Shown one piece after another: positions 1 to 9,983 of a DNA stretch of 64,000 bases. The stretch is from Euptelea pleiosperma (Eukaryota; Streptophyta; Magnoliopsida; Ranunculales; Eupteleaceae). The position numbers and the translations under genes were made by a program. The DNA lies in the NCBI GenBank assembly GCA_035048495.1, contig CM068542.1, forward strand, positions 38,531,109 to 38,595,108. Direction: 5' to 3'. The notes under the pieces were generated by a model that worked only from the letters and a program-made list of their open reading frames with translations, had not been told where the DNA came from and did not search any database. Each line of letters begins with the position of its first letter. Positions within the stretch are counted from its first letter, which is position 1.

Positions 1-469
1 GAATTGGTGATGTAAGCAAACTTTCAAAAGGACAGTGTTTTATAGGTTATACATCTATCTGGACTGGTAAGGCAGTTGTTTCCCTTTGATGGATATCAGC
101 CCCAAATCATCAAAATGATCAATTATTGAGTTCTCAAGTCCTAATCATCTAATTTATATCTCTTACGTCCAAATTTCACCCATTTACATTCTTGATGTTG
201 GAGGTCCATTCTCACGTGGACCTAGCATTGATTGCACTCTATAAGATTCAATGAGGTGGTTCATCACACTTAATGTTGCTTTGGAAATGGTTAAGCGTGG
301 TTGAGAATTCTTAGTTTTGCTTGAAGTCATATTAGTTTTTTAGGAGTTTCGAGAGATGGGATAGAAAATTTGTGCGTTTCCAATGTGTGGGAAATCTATA
401 GTATTTATTTGTTTCCTTGTTTCCAAAGAAAGGCTTGCTTAGCGAGCAAAATTTCCTTAATAAATAAGG

Positions 470-625
470 ATGGGGAGAGATGTGTTTGTGTTAGGTCCAA
501 GTTCCATCCCAAGTCTATGGGGAGATCCAAGTCCCATCGCAAGCCCTATGGAAGGGGTTCCGTCACAGTTCCCATGGAGTGAAGCCCCATCCCAAGTCCC
601 ATGGGGTGAAGCAATCCAAATTCTC
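470..625. repeat. Imperfect minisatellite, CCAAGTCCCAT(C)-type units
   Basis: Degenerate tandem units built on CCAAGTCCCATCCCAAG and CATGGGGTGAAG recur four to five times. The overlapping open frames on both strands come from the repeat and are not credible genes. The rest of 1-1229 is AT-rich and looks like intron or intergenic sequence. Confidence 0.5.
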
Positions 626-1229
626 ATCACAAGTAATGCATTGGAGGGTTGAAGTGTAGAAAATCCTATCAAGTCTTTGAGATGAAAGAGAATATTTATT
701 TATGAGTTCCTCAAGCTACAGCTCATATCAGCTCGAGAAGATTTTGTAATTACCATTTTTCTTATAGTGGATTCATCTCTTTTCCTTGGGTTTTCTCTTC
801 ACATTGAAAGGTTTTGCATGTAAAATTTGAAGCACTTCTCTTTCTCGGGTCTTCTTATTCCTCTATTTTATATGTTTTTTTTGTTATTTCCATTAATTAT
901 ATTCTCATAATTTGTTTTTATATTGCATAGACAAGTCACATTTTGTATAGTTGTACCATTGGACTTACCAGCCAAAGAGGGTTCGTTTAGGCATACTTTG
1001 TGTAGTTTTCGCTTCTTTCTCTCTGTTCTTTTTCTTTTTTTAGTGATCGTTCAAAAATGTTGAGGCTTTTGCTTCATGGGGAGGTTGAGAGTATCCATCT
1101 GTAGGCTAAAATTTCCAAAGCTTCTGCTATTTCAGTAATTAGTTTGTGCTGTTTATGGGAGTATCAGATTGTCTTGTGTCATAAGTTGCACTTGTGCTAA
1201 TGTCTTGCTCTACCATGAATCTCTGACAG

Positions 1230-1682
1230 CCAATTCCTGAACAAGATGACCATCTGCAAGAAGCACGTGCTCTCCAACCATCTGCAGATTTGGGGTCAAG
1301 TGCAGACACTGACGTGACACAGTGGAATGTCTTGCAGTTCAACACAGGTTCGACAACCCCGTTCATCATCAAATGTGGAGCAAACTCCAATTCGGAGCTG
1401 GTCATCAAAGCAGATGCACGAGTGCAGGACCCTAAGGGTGGGGAGATTGTCAGAGTGGTCCCAAGGCCAACCATTCTGGCAAATTTGAGCTTGGAGGAGA
1501 TCAAACAGGTATTTGCCCAACTCCCTGAGGCTCTGAGCTTGCTGGCTCAAGCAAGGACAGCTGATGGGACCCGAGCCCGGTATTCTAGATTGTACAGGAC
1601 TCTAGCGATGAAGGTTCCATCATTGAGGGATCTAGTCAGTGAGCTCGAAAAGGGGGGAGTACTGAAAGATGTGAGGTCATGA
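1230..1682 (+). CDS. Terminal coding exon of an unidentified plant protein
   Basis: An open frame runs from a good 3' splice site (CTCTGACAG ending at 1229) to TGA at 1680-1682, giving about 150 residues. It begins PIPEQDDHLQEA and ends GGVLKDVRS. The sequence is balanced and protein-like: a beta-rich stretch (NTGSTTPFIIKCGANS), then helical segments (SLEEIKQVFAQLPEAL, TRARYSRLYRTLAMKVPSL). Base composition is higher in GC than the flanks. I do not recognise the family. Upstream exons should lie before 1230 or off the left edge; none was found in 1-1229. The next gene on this strand starts coding at 9984. The alternative is a pseudogene fragment, but there is no internal stop or frameshift. 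Coding status is fairly secure; function is unknown. Confidence 0.65.
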   Translation, partial: PIPEQDDHLQEARALQPSADLGSSADTDVTQWNVLQFNTGSTTPFIIKCGANSNSELVIKADARVQDPKGGEIVRVVPRPTILANLSLEEIKQVFAQLPEALSLLAQARTADGTRARYSRLYRTLAMKVPSLRDLVSELEKGGVLKDVRS

Positions 1683-3990
1683 GTGCATATGATTTGTTTT
1701 GGAGGAATACCCTTGTAGCTTTGTAAAACAGTTGCTCTTTATCTGTATCTACTAAATTAATCCAGGGGTGGTTTGTTAATATCATTTTCTTGGGACAGTT
1801 ATTTTACACAAATTGGAACTGTTATGATAATTGTATTATTACCTGATTTTTTCTTGGCAACAAAGCCTTTTTATCAGAGAAACCCTTGTTTGGACTGTCA
1901 ACTTGCATGGTGTAGAATTTAAGGGAGATTATAAATGGGAGTGGGACCTACAAATCGAGGAACCATTTAATTCTTTGGACCATTTTCAACCAACAAAGTC
2001 TTGTAAACTGTTCAGCAGGACAAAAAAAATATTTAACAGACTACAACACTATCTAATCTATAAACTATAAGCTGTATAAGTGTCAGACATTCAGGTGGCC
2101 GCATCCACCATTTTTGGAGTCTGTATATCAGATGCTTATAACCTTTTGATTGGCTTGATTTGTCCTAGGAGATCTCTGTAAGGCTTGTGTAGATGTCTTC
2201 CCAGCACATAAACTTCTTCATCTGCAGGAAGACTGGCAAAATCTCTAATGATCTTTTTATGGGCCAGTATTAGATTTAGCACTCCATGGATTGGGACCCA
2301 TCTTAGACAATCAACCTATACTTAGAAACTGATAGACGACACGTCTTAGTGTGCACATGGCTCAAGAACCACTCCAATTAAATATGGGTGAGTCGATCAT
2401 GGATATGGATATCAATTTCACATGTTTGATATATCCTTCTCAAAATGACATGTGGGCCACTGTTTTGGGCTCACTGACACCATGAATATTTGGCTCACCC
2501 CTTGATGGGCCTACACTAAAATTTTAGCCGTTGAATTTGAGCATTTTTTTTGTCAGGGTCTTCGTGAACTGGCTAATGGATGAGTTAAGAGTCTTAGGAC
2601 TTCATATCGCAAACTAAAATGAGCAGAAAAATGGTGAGGAGAGGGAAAGCAGTTTGTTAAAATAGGCAACCTTGTGTTGAGACTCATTTTGCAGATAGTG
2701 AGTTATGGAATGGAACCATACAAACGCATGGAAATTCAAAACTCAATAGGCAAACTGAAACATAGAACAAGTTTTCTTTGAGGGTGCCTGTGGGTATCAG
2801 AATATTCCACGCATCATATCATGTCATGTGTTACCTCGAGATGCGAGATCAAAGATTTAGGATAACCCAGTCTAAGATTCTGGACTACCCAGATCTAAGA
2901 TCCTGGGTGACCCGGGTCAAAGATCCCTGGAAACATCATTAATCAAGCATCCTAGGCTGGTCTATTGAGGTCAAAGTGACATGCACCAGTACCAGAATAC
3001 CATACAACTACCATGGGTACCAAGAATATGCAGCTTGATTCCCAAGGTCCGACCTGACACAGACTCTTGACTTTTACTTTTGACATGATTCTCAATATCA
3101 GACCGCACGTTTCCCGAGGACATTTTTTCCTCGAGAACAGATTTCTGAGAATTTTACTTTGACATGATTCTCAATATGTGATTGATCTTTCGATTCCCTG
3201 TATTTTTGTTGGTTCGTGAAATGTTGATTCTGAACAGTACTCTTGATAAAAAAATTTTGGGCTATTTGTACCATGGAGCGACCTGAATTTCTCTTTAACA
3301 GGTCGCCACTTAATATATATCATCATTCAGCAAAGAAAAGTTATCTGGATGATGGGCTCGAGGTGATGCCAACATTGCAAATATACTATACTCTTAAGCG
3401 ACCAACTATGCTGATGATGACAAGTGTGGGGATTTCTGTAATCTGGGGCATATTCATAGACTGATCGAATTTCCAAGGTTTTCTCTAATGAATGCTTGCT
3501 CATGGAGTGGCATTATACATGATGATGTGATGGAAGAAAAGCATTTGACCTGGTTTAACAGAGGACTCTCGTGTGGGCAAAGATGGTTTCCCTTCTTAAT
3601 TTCTTATGGCAAGTCGAGCCTCTCGATTGTGACTCTGCTAGGACCACTAGTGAGCTTTCCATATTTCTTCAAAGACATCGCTTCGTCTTTCGGTTTGAAC
3701 TTGGTGGAGTGGGGAATAAGGTGGGGCTCATATCATAGGCTCCACAGTCCAGAGTCCACACTAAGGTGTGGGCCACTCCAAGCATAATTTTTCCACGTGG
3801 TATAAAACTTTGATGTGTAGCCTTGGATATCAAAGTTTTTCTCTCCATCGTTTGATGGTTCTCGATTTACTCAAAGATGATCCAATGGTCTCGACCATAG
3901 GGAGGACGTTCGCCTGAGGCCACTCTCGTTAGACAAGGCGTCGACACGAATGTCGTGAAAAGTGAAAACCTCTCCTTTATTCCCAAAAAC
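1683..3990. other. Intergenic, no gene seen
   Basis: AT-rich sequence with only short unconvincing open frames. Positions 2440-2545 resemble the fold-back MITE family that is abundant later in the window (a GGGCTCACTGACACCATG-like segment and a CACCCCTTGATGGGCC-like segment). No conserved domain, splice-compatible exon or RNA gene was recognised. Confidence 0.5.
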
Positions 3991-4016
3991 TAATATCGAG
4001 AAAGTATTAAAAAAGC

Positions 4017-4020
<4 letters not shown>

Positions 4021-4056
<36 letters not shown>
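4021..4056. repeat. (GA)n microsatellite
   Basis: An uninterrupted run of GA dinucleotides, about 17 units. It lies in what may be the 5' leader of the PWWP gene. It creates Arg-Glu and Leu-Ser repeat frames that are not real proteins. Confidence 0.9.
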
Positions 4057-4058
<2 letters not shown>

Positions 4059-4254
4059 CTCATTTGAATCATCGATATCGATCAAAGGGAGGGGGGTTCT
4101 CTGTGTTTTTTCAGGGGAGGGGTTTCTTTTTCTGGGACTCTGGGCTTCTCTTCTGCTCTCCCCTCTCCTCTCGGCTTGAATACTCGACAAACGTAACCAC
4201 AGCATCACCAATTTATTTTCTCTCGCATGTTAGCCAGAGCTTCTTCAACATTTC
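4057..4254 (+). other. Possible non-coding first exon of the PWWP gene
   Basis: A pyrimidine-rich leader-like stretch follows the (GA)n tract and ends at a textbook donor (AACATTTCAG|GTGAGC at 4254/4255). Plant genes often have GA/CT-rich leaders and a 5'UTR intron. The next convincing + strand start codon is 9984, in the PWWP gene, so a 5.7-kb 5'UTR intron is inferred. This rests on base composition and one donor site only; transcript evidence would decide it. Confidence 0.3.
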
Positions 4255-6039
4255 AGGTGAGCTTGTTCTTCTCCTTCCTTTCTGCTTTCTGGGTGCTTTT
4301 TGTCTTTCTGTTTAGCCTTGCTTTTCCCTTTCATTTGTTGTTCTTGTTGTCGCTGTTTGTGTTTGAGATTGATTAGTGGTGGCATTTGCATTTTAATCTA
4401 CAAAATGAAAAATGGTTCAAATTTGAATGTCCTCTCAAGTTTGCTAAGCTAATATTAGAAGACCCGTTTGGTTTTAAAGACTGGTTGTTAAGTCGTTATG
4501 GGGTTTTTTAATCGATCGTTGAGTTGGGTTTGCTTTAAATTTTTGTTTTGGCGCAAAATTTGCAAGCCAAATAGTCCCTTATAGTGATTTGTGCTGAAAG
4601 AAGAAGATTATAGTGATAGGAATTGGGTGTTGTTTCGGTCTTCCTTTTCAGTTTGATTGGCTTCTACTTGTCGTACCTCTTGGTGTTGTCTTGTAGTAGC
4701 ATGTTCTTGTCTATAACCCCTAATCCAGCAAGTGCCTCGGCAAGATGTATAATGGTACTGAGATGTTGCTGTGTGAATGCACAGCCTAACCAGGCTGTTG
4801 AGAATTGTATTGTATATATAGAATCTTTACACTTTACAAGATTGCTGTGGTGGGAACGACTAATTTGTTGAAGAATCGGAATAGCAGGATGACCCAACCG
4901 ATGATGCCAAATGGTTGCTGGAGCATGAACACCTAGGAAAGCATGGCCATTTAGTCAAGCCAATATTTAAAAAACTCACGGAGTTGACTTCTCTTGATTG
5001 GGACTTAAGAAAATCTGTATGCGTGATTCTTAGACACTAATATATTGAGCTAGTAGTGGGACACTTTACCGAGTTTTTTCACATGGTTCTTTTGAATATT
5101 TGTATGGGCCCTAAAAATTAGGGTTGTAAATTTTTAAGATTTCAAGGGTTGGAATGGGTTTAGTTTGATTGTAGATTCACGAATGGCTATTTAATCCTCT
5201 TTCCTCATCTTCAAGTCCTTGATCTGGCTATTTTATGCCAATGTTTTTCATGTTTCGAAACAAGAAAAATCTCATGGTTGAATAACCCAATATGAAATTT
5301 CATACTGGTTTATCATTTCAAGCTACTATGGAATATTATGAGAGCTAAGTTGACCTAAGTCGTAGTTTACAATTACACTTCCATTAGATACTAAGACACG
5401 TTCTCTTGGATGGAATAATAAATGGACCTGAAGACAAATTTCTCTCTTTCCTACTTTGTAGATGGTTTTTATGCAGAAAGATACAACAGTTCAAAAATGC
5501 CTTGAGATTTGAGAAAGTGACAGTATGCACAATCATGCATTATGATTACTAGAGCTGGAAAATATTGAGTTATCTGCTCATGTTCAGGGAAAAGTTTTTT
5601 TTTTCTTTTTTGATAAGGTTAAATTTTATTCAGGGAAAGAAGTTTGTAGCGGCTAATGTTGTGTTATGTGTTACTAGCGAACATTGAGGAGAAGATAACT
5701 AGTTCAAACTTCAAAGTGTTACGTTTTTCAAGCATTAAGGGGAAGGAAATTGATAAATAGAACCACCAAGTTTATGCTTCCTCGAGTAATTCCACTTAAA
5801 ATATCATAGCTTTTTTCAACTTTTGATGAGAATGAAAATGGGCCTTAGCTAGAGTAGACAATAGAAAGAAATACTTGGGGACAAAAGCCCTATGAGGAAA
5901 CAAATAGCAAAACATTACATAATAGTTAAACGGATTTGAAAATGCATCTATGTTTGTCATTCCGAGCAACAATGGAAAATTAAGATCATCCATAGAATTA
6001 TCAACAAGAGGGTATGGAGGATGGTTTCCTGGATTAGTA
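4255..6039. other. Putative intron or intergenic stretch, nothing recognised
   Basis: AT-rich sequence with stop codons in all frames at short intervals. No domain, TIR pair or LTR pair was identified. Confidence 0.4.
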
Positions 6040-6047
6040 GGCGACTA

Positions 6048-7013
6048 CAAAGTTTAAAAAGGCTAGTTCAGGAACTGAGGCGTAGCCTCGAGGCAGTAGT
6101 GAGGCGTAAGCCTCATTTTCAAAAAAAAAGTGCTTAAAAAATTCTAAAAAAATAATAATCTATTCTACAAAAATCAGGAACAACATAAGATGTGAAAAAA
6201 ATAACTTAAATAAGCATAGTAAGGGAGGCTATAACATTTACCTTAGGAGTGACGCTGTCGGGAATGCTTGACATGGTAGGGTTGCATATTTGTTTTCATT
6301 CTCGTAGTATAAATGTGCTCATTATTGGATTATATCCTAGTCTATTCTTCATTCTTATGGTTGATTTTGTTTTGTAATTGAGTTAGAAATAACATTATGT
6401 GAATGTTGTATTTTCGACGTCAATTATTCCACAACCTAACAGTCCAGATCTTATTTTGTTTCATTATGGTTTCTTATGCCTCAAGTCTTAACTATTAGGT
6501 TGTTGGCATGTTATCCAAGCTCTCAGTTTATATATGCCTTTGCACGTGCTTTTACTTATCAAGACCTCAAGTACTCTTCACATTTTGTGTTACTGTTGTG
6601 TTGACATTTTATCCGTGTGGTTGGCTAGTTGCAGTTTACTTGATTATTTACCTTAATCTTAATTTAAGTTGTTTTTATTCTCTTATGGACTCTTTATAGT
6701 CTTAATTGTCTCTATGTGTGTGTCAGATGCTCTTGTTTTACCTTGGTTCTCAAGCATAGATAAATTCTCGTCATGCACATATTACTCTTAATATGTTATA
6801 CATAAAGAGGTTATAAATGTTATGGTATGTAAAGATCTAGTAGAGAGGGTATTTTGGAAAAAAAAGGGAAATAAGTAAAAAAAAATGAAAAAAAACAGTA
6901 CCCTCAGTTGCTCCTCGAGGCTATAGCCTCAAGGCGTACGCCTCATTGAACTGAGGCTTAAGCCTCCGTTATATACCTTGAGGCTATAGCCTCAATCACC
7001 TTTTTAAACTTTG
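6048..7013. mobile_element. Non-autonomous hAT-type DNA transposon
   Basis: A perfect 15-bp terminal inverted repeat, CAAAGTTTAAAAAGG, opens at 6048 and closes at 7013. It is flanked by an 8-bp target-site duplication with one mismatch (GGCGACTA at 6040-6047, GGCGAATA at 7014-7021). An 8-bp duplication is the hAT signature. Subterminal regions are dense in short palindromes of the GAGGCTATAGCCTC type on both sides, possible transposase-binding sites. No transposase is encoded in its 966 bp. Confidence 0.8.
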
Positions 7014-7021
7014 GGCGAATA

Positions 7022-7475
7022 GAATCTGAACAGTTGTGGGCTTGGTGATCAATCCTATTTCCGTGACTGTTGTGAATTTATCGCTTGCAAAAATTTGGGT
7101 TTTAGAGAATTAGAGGTCATTGGGATGAAACAAGAAAAATATCAATAGGAATGTGTACATCATTGATTATGGGCCTTAAGTTCTCTTTATTGCAATATGA
7201 TGATGAAACTAGCACTTATCTTGTGGATCAGTTTGATAACTTCAATTACAAAACATTTTTGTTGGATAATTAAATAAGCAAAGAACTTGGATTCTTAGAT
7301 AAGTTGGCGTTGAGCATGCAATCACGCCCTTGGAATTAATATTAGCATATAGTAACACCCATTTAGTTAATATCAATCCATGCTCATGGCTCTATTCCAT
7401 GATGGTCGTATGGAGATTTTCCACAAGCCAACAATTCTCTTGGTTCGTCTTATTTTAAACTTTAGATTCCAGACC
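7022..7475. other. No gene or repeat recognised
   Basis: AT-rich spacer between the hAT element and the RTE LINE remnant. Confidence 0.4.
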
Positions 7476-7479
7476 ATTC

Positions 7480-8850
7480 GTCCAGAGTTATAGTGTTGCA
7501 TTTACTTTATCTCTAGTCTCATCAACTAATACTATGTTATTTGCAAATAACACATATCAAGTGATCTCATCTTCAATGTGAGCAGTTACTTCATCTATAA
7601 CTAAAGCAAATAGGTGTGGACTTAGGATTAATCCTTGGTGTAATCCCACTATGATTGGAAACTCACTTGTCTCATCACCAATTGTTCTAACACTAGTTAT
7701 TAACTTATCGCTCCCCCATACATATTTTTAATGATGTCGATAGATCCATTTGGGGCTTCCTTCTTTCCCAATGTCCACCAATTTAATTCTCTAAGGACTT
7801 TATCATATGTTTTTTCTAAGTCAATAGGGATCTTGTGGAGATTCTATCTCTTTTCTTTGAACTTTTCCATCGATTTTCTAAGTAAGAAGATTGCCTCGAT
7901 AGTTGGCCTTCTTGGCATAAATCCAAATTGCTTTTTAGAAATCCTTGTCTTTTGTCTTAATCTTTGCTCCACCATTCTTTCCCATAGTGTCATTGTGTGG
8001 CGCATAAGTTTTATGTCACTGTGGTTTGTATACGATACGTCTCTTTTGTTCTTGTATATGGGCAATATAATACTTCTCCATTCATCTGACATTTTTCTTG
8101 TCTTCAAGATATTGTTAAATAACTTAGTAAGCCCGACAATCCAATGTCTCCTATGCATTTTCACACCTCTATTGGATACCATCTGGTCCTACGGCCCTAC
8201 TTGTCTTCATCTTAGCTAAAATTGTTTTCATCTCTAATACTCTAATTCGACGAAAGAATGTGTGTTCTATATTCTCCCTAGTATTTATATCTAGTCGTAT
8301 ATTTATTATATACTATCATATACTTTATGAAAATAAGTCTTCTACCTTTCTTTAATTTCTTCCTATTTCACTAAGACTCTCTAGTTGTTGTCTTTAATGC
8401 ATCTAACATGATCAATATCTCAAGCATTTCTCTCTCTTATTCATACAAGCTTTCTCACCGTCTCTTGTCACTAATTTATTATATAGACTATCATATGTTT
8501 TATGTTTAGTCTAACATAACATTTTATTTACTTTTGAGTATTTTTACATCTTTCTAAGTTCTAATTGTTTCTGGCCAGTTGCTAGGTCTTGTAATAAATT
8601 CTCTTACCTATAGTATCCTTTTGAACCTCATCATTCCACCACCAAGTTTCCTTGTGTGTATGAATTTTCCCTTTAGATTCCCCAAGGACCTCTTTTGCTA
8701 TTTTCTTAATACATTTAACCATTACATCCCACATCACCTTAGTCTCAGCTTTTACGTTCCAAATTTCTTCCTTTACCAATTTAACTATGAAAGGCACCAC
8801 TTTTCCCCTTTTAAATTCCACAACCTTATTCTGAGGCATCTTTTATTTTC
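7480..8850 (-). mobile_element. RTE-type LINE remnant (endonuclease end plus reverse transcriptase)
   Basis: Read on the minus strand, fragments occur in element order. At 8839-8582 is the linker before the RT (KETWWWNDEVQK). At 8182-7844 is the RT amino part (LTKLFNNILKTRKMSDEW, NKRDVSYTNHSDIKLM, KKQFGFMPRRPTIEAIFLLR). From about 7835 to 7480 is the RT core with an IDLEKTYDKV block, a GLHQGLILSPHLFALV block, and FANNIVLVDE in place of the catalytic F-A-D-D box. Frameshifts, stops and the D-to-N change in the catalytic box show it is dead. The type is assigned from the GFMPGRST-like and WERVIEHRLR-like motifs of plant RTE elements. Confidence 0.8.
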
Positions 8851-9067
8851 AATCCCTCTCTTCCATTTCTTGTTGCGAACCAATGTTCGTGTGTGAAAAG
8901 ATAAAACCAATATTTGCATTGGAAGAAGTGTAAAATGGGAAAACAATGTTGATGAAGTCTCGAAGCAGAAGATAGGATGATATCATATTTGACCACATAA
9001 ACTGGATATTTGTGAATGAATCGTGATAGTTTTTAAAAAGTAAATATGAAAATTGACCATAAGGATT

Positions 9068-9250
9068 GGTTATCATCATCGTCGTCAAAGCCTTATCCGA
9101 ACTATTTGGAGTCGGCAACACGAATGATCTTCCTACATTCAAGTCTATCTAGAGTCATCTTTTGTTAACACATTTGTCTTCAAATCTTTCCTCACTACAT
9201 TAATCCATGTATTTTTTGGTCTTCCCCTTGCCCTTATATAGCCTTCAAAC
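9068..9250 (-). mobile_element. RTE LINE 3'-tail fragment
   Basis: On the plus strand, ATCATCATCGTCGTC is followed by AGCCTTATCCGAACTATTTG and a segment ending near CTTCCCCTTGCCC. This matches the 3' end with trinucleotide tail that is common on plant RTE LINEs, here in minus orientation. Because its 3' end sits upstream of the neighbouring RT fragment, it must come from a different insertion. Confidence 0.55.
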
Positions 9251-9499
9251 ATACGGATTGATTATGAACTATAATGTATATTGAACTCCATTTTTGCATC
9301 AGAGACACTCAACATATTTTGAGTAAACTATTACACTCCAATGAATAGCTGCCGACATAATAAGGTTTATCAAGGGACACCAGTACGTCACCCTTCACCT
9401 AGTAAGTAGCTCAATGGTCTCTGCATTGGTGGTGTTACATTCGTTTTCAATTTCATACTCTGAACAATGAACAATTCTGCTCTTTGTGATTATATCTAC

Positions 9500-9886
9500 T
9501 TTCTGCTTCTGAAAAAAAAAAATCAGTGGAACTCTTAAAGAATTTTAGCAAAACATTTGACTTCTCTTGGGGATTGTGGGAGGAGCGTAACCTCAGGGTT
9601 TTTGAAGGAAGGGAGGAAGTGATGGCGAACATCATCCTCAATGTCAAGGGATTGATGTTCTTTTGGTCTAAAGTGTTTCTTGAATGTCATGGCTTGTTTT
9701 TCGAGGATTTTGTCTTCCGCTGGGATCTCATTTGTTCTAGAGATATAGCTTAGTCTCTGGTTCTTTTATCTTTTCTCTTTTTGCTGCTGTTGGTGCCTTG
9801 CCTTTGGTAGGTCATCACGACCTCTTAGGGCCTTCGTAGTCTCTCTTGCTTTTTCAATAAATTTTACACTCCTAAAAAAAAAAAAT
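9500..9886 (+). mobile_element. L1-type LINE 3' end, 5'-truncated
   Basis: An open frame at 9526-9753 carries the L1 ORF2 C-terminal signature W.LWEERNLRVFEG and ends with FFEDFVFRWD. A short 3'UTR (CAATAAATTTTACACTCC) leads into an A-run at 9873-9885. The same FEDFVFRWD block is encoded in the minus-strand L1 fragment at 58560-58890, so the two belong to related subfamilies. It lies immediately upstream of the PWWP start codon region. Confidence 0.75.
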
Positions 9887-9983
9887 TATTTGAAAGTCAT
9901 ATCAGTGACAGAGTGATGCAGGAATCATTTTTCATTGGAAATAGTTGGCTGCCACATGATCATTCAAAGCACGACATCAAACT

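Noticed and set aside
3962..4315. 117-aa open frame with an Arg-Glu repeat
   Set aside because: The repeat is a direct reading of the (GA)n microsatellite, and the frame crosses a strong splice donor at 4254/4255; no protein-like domain.
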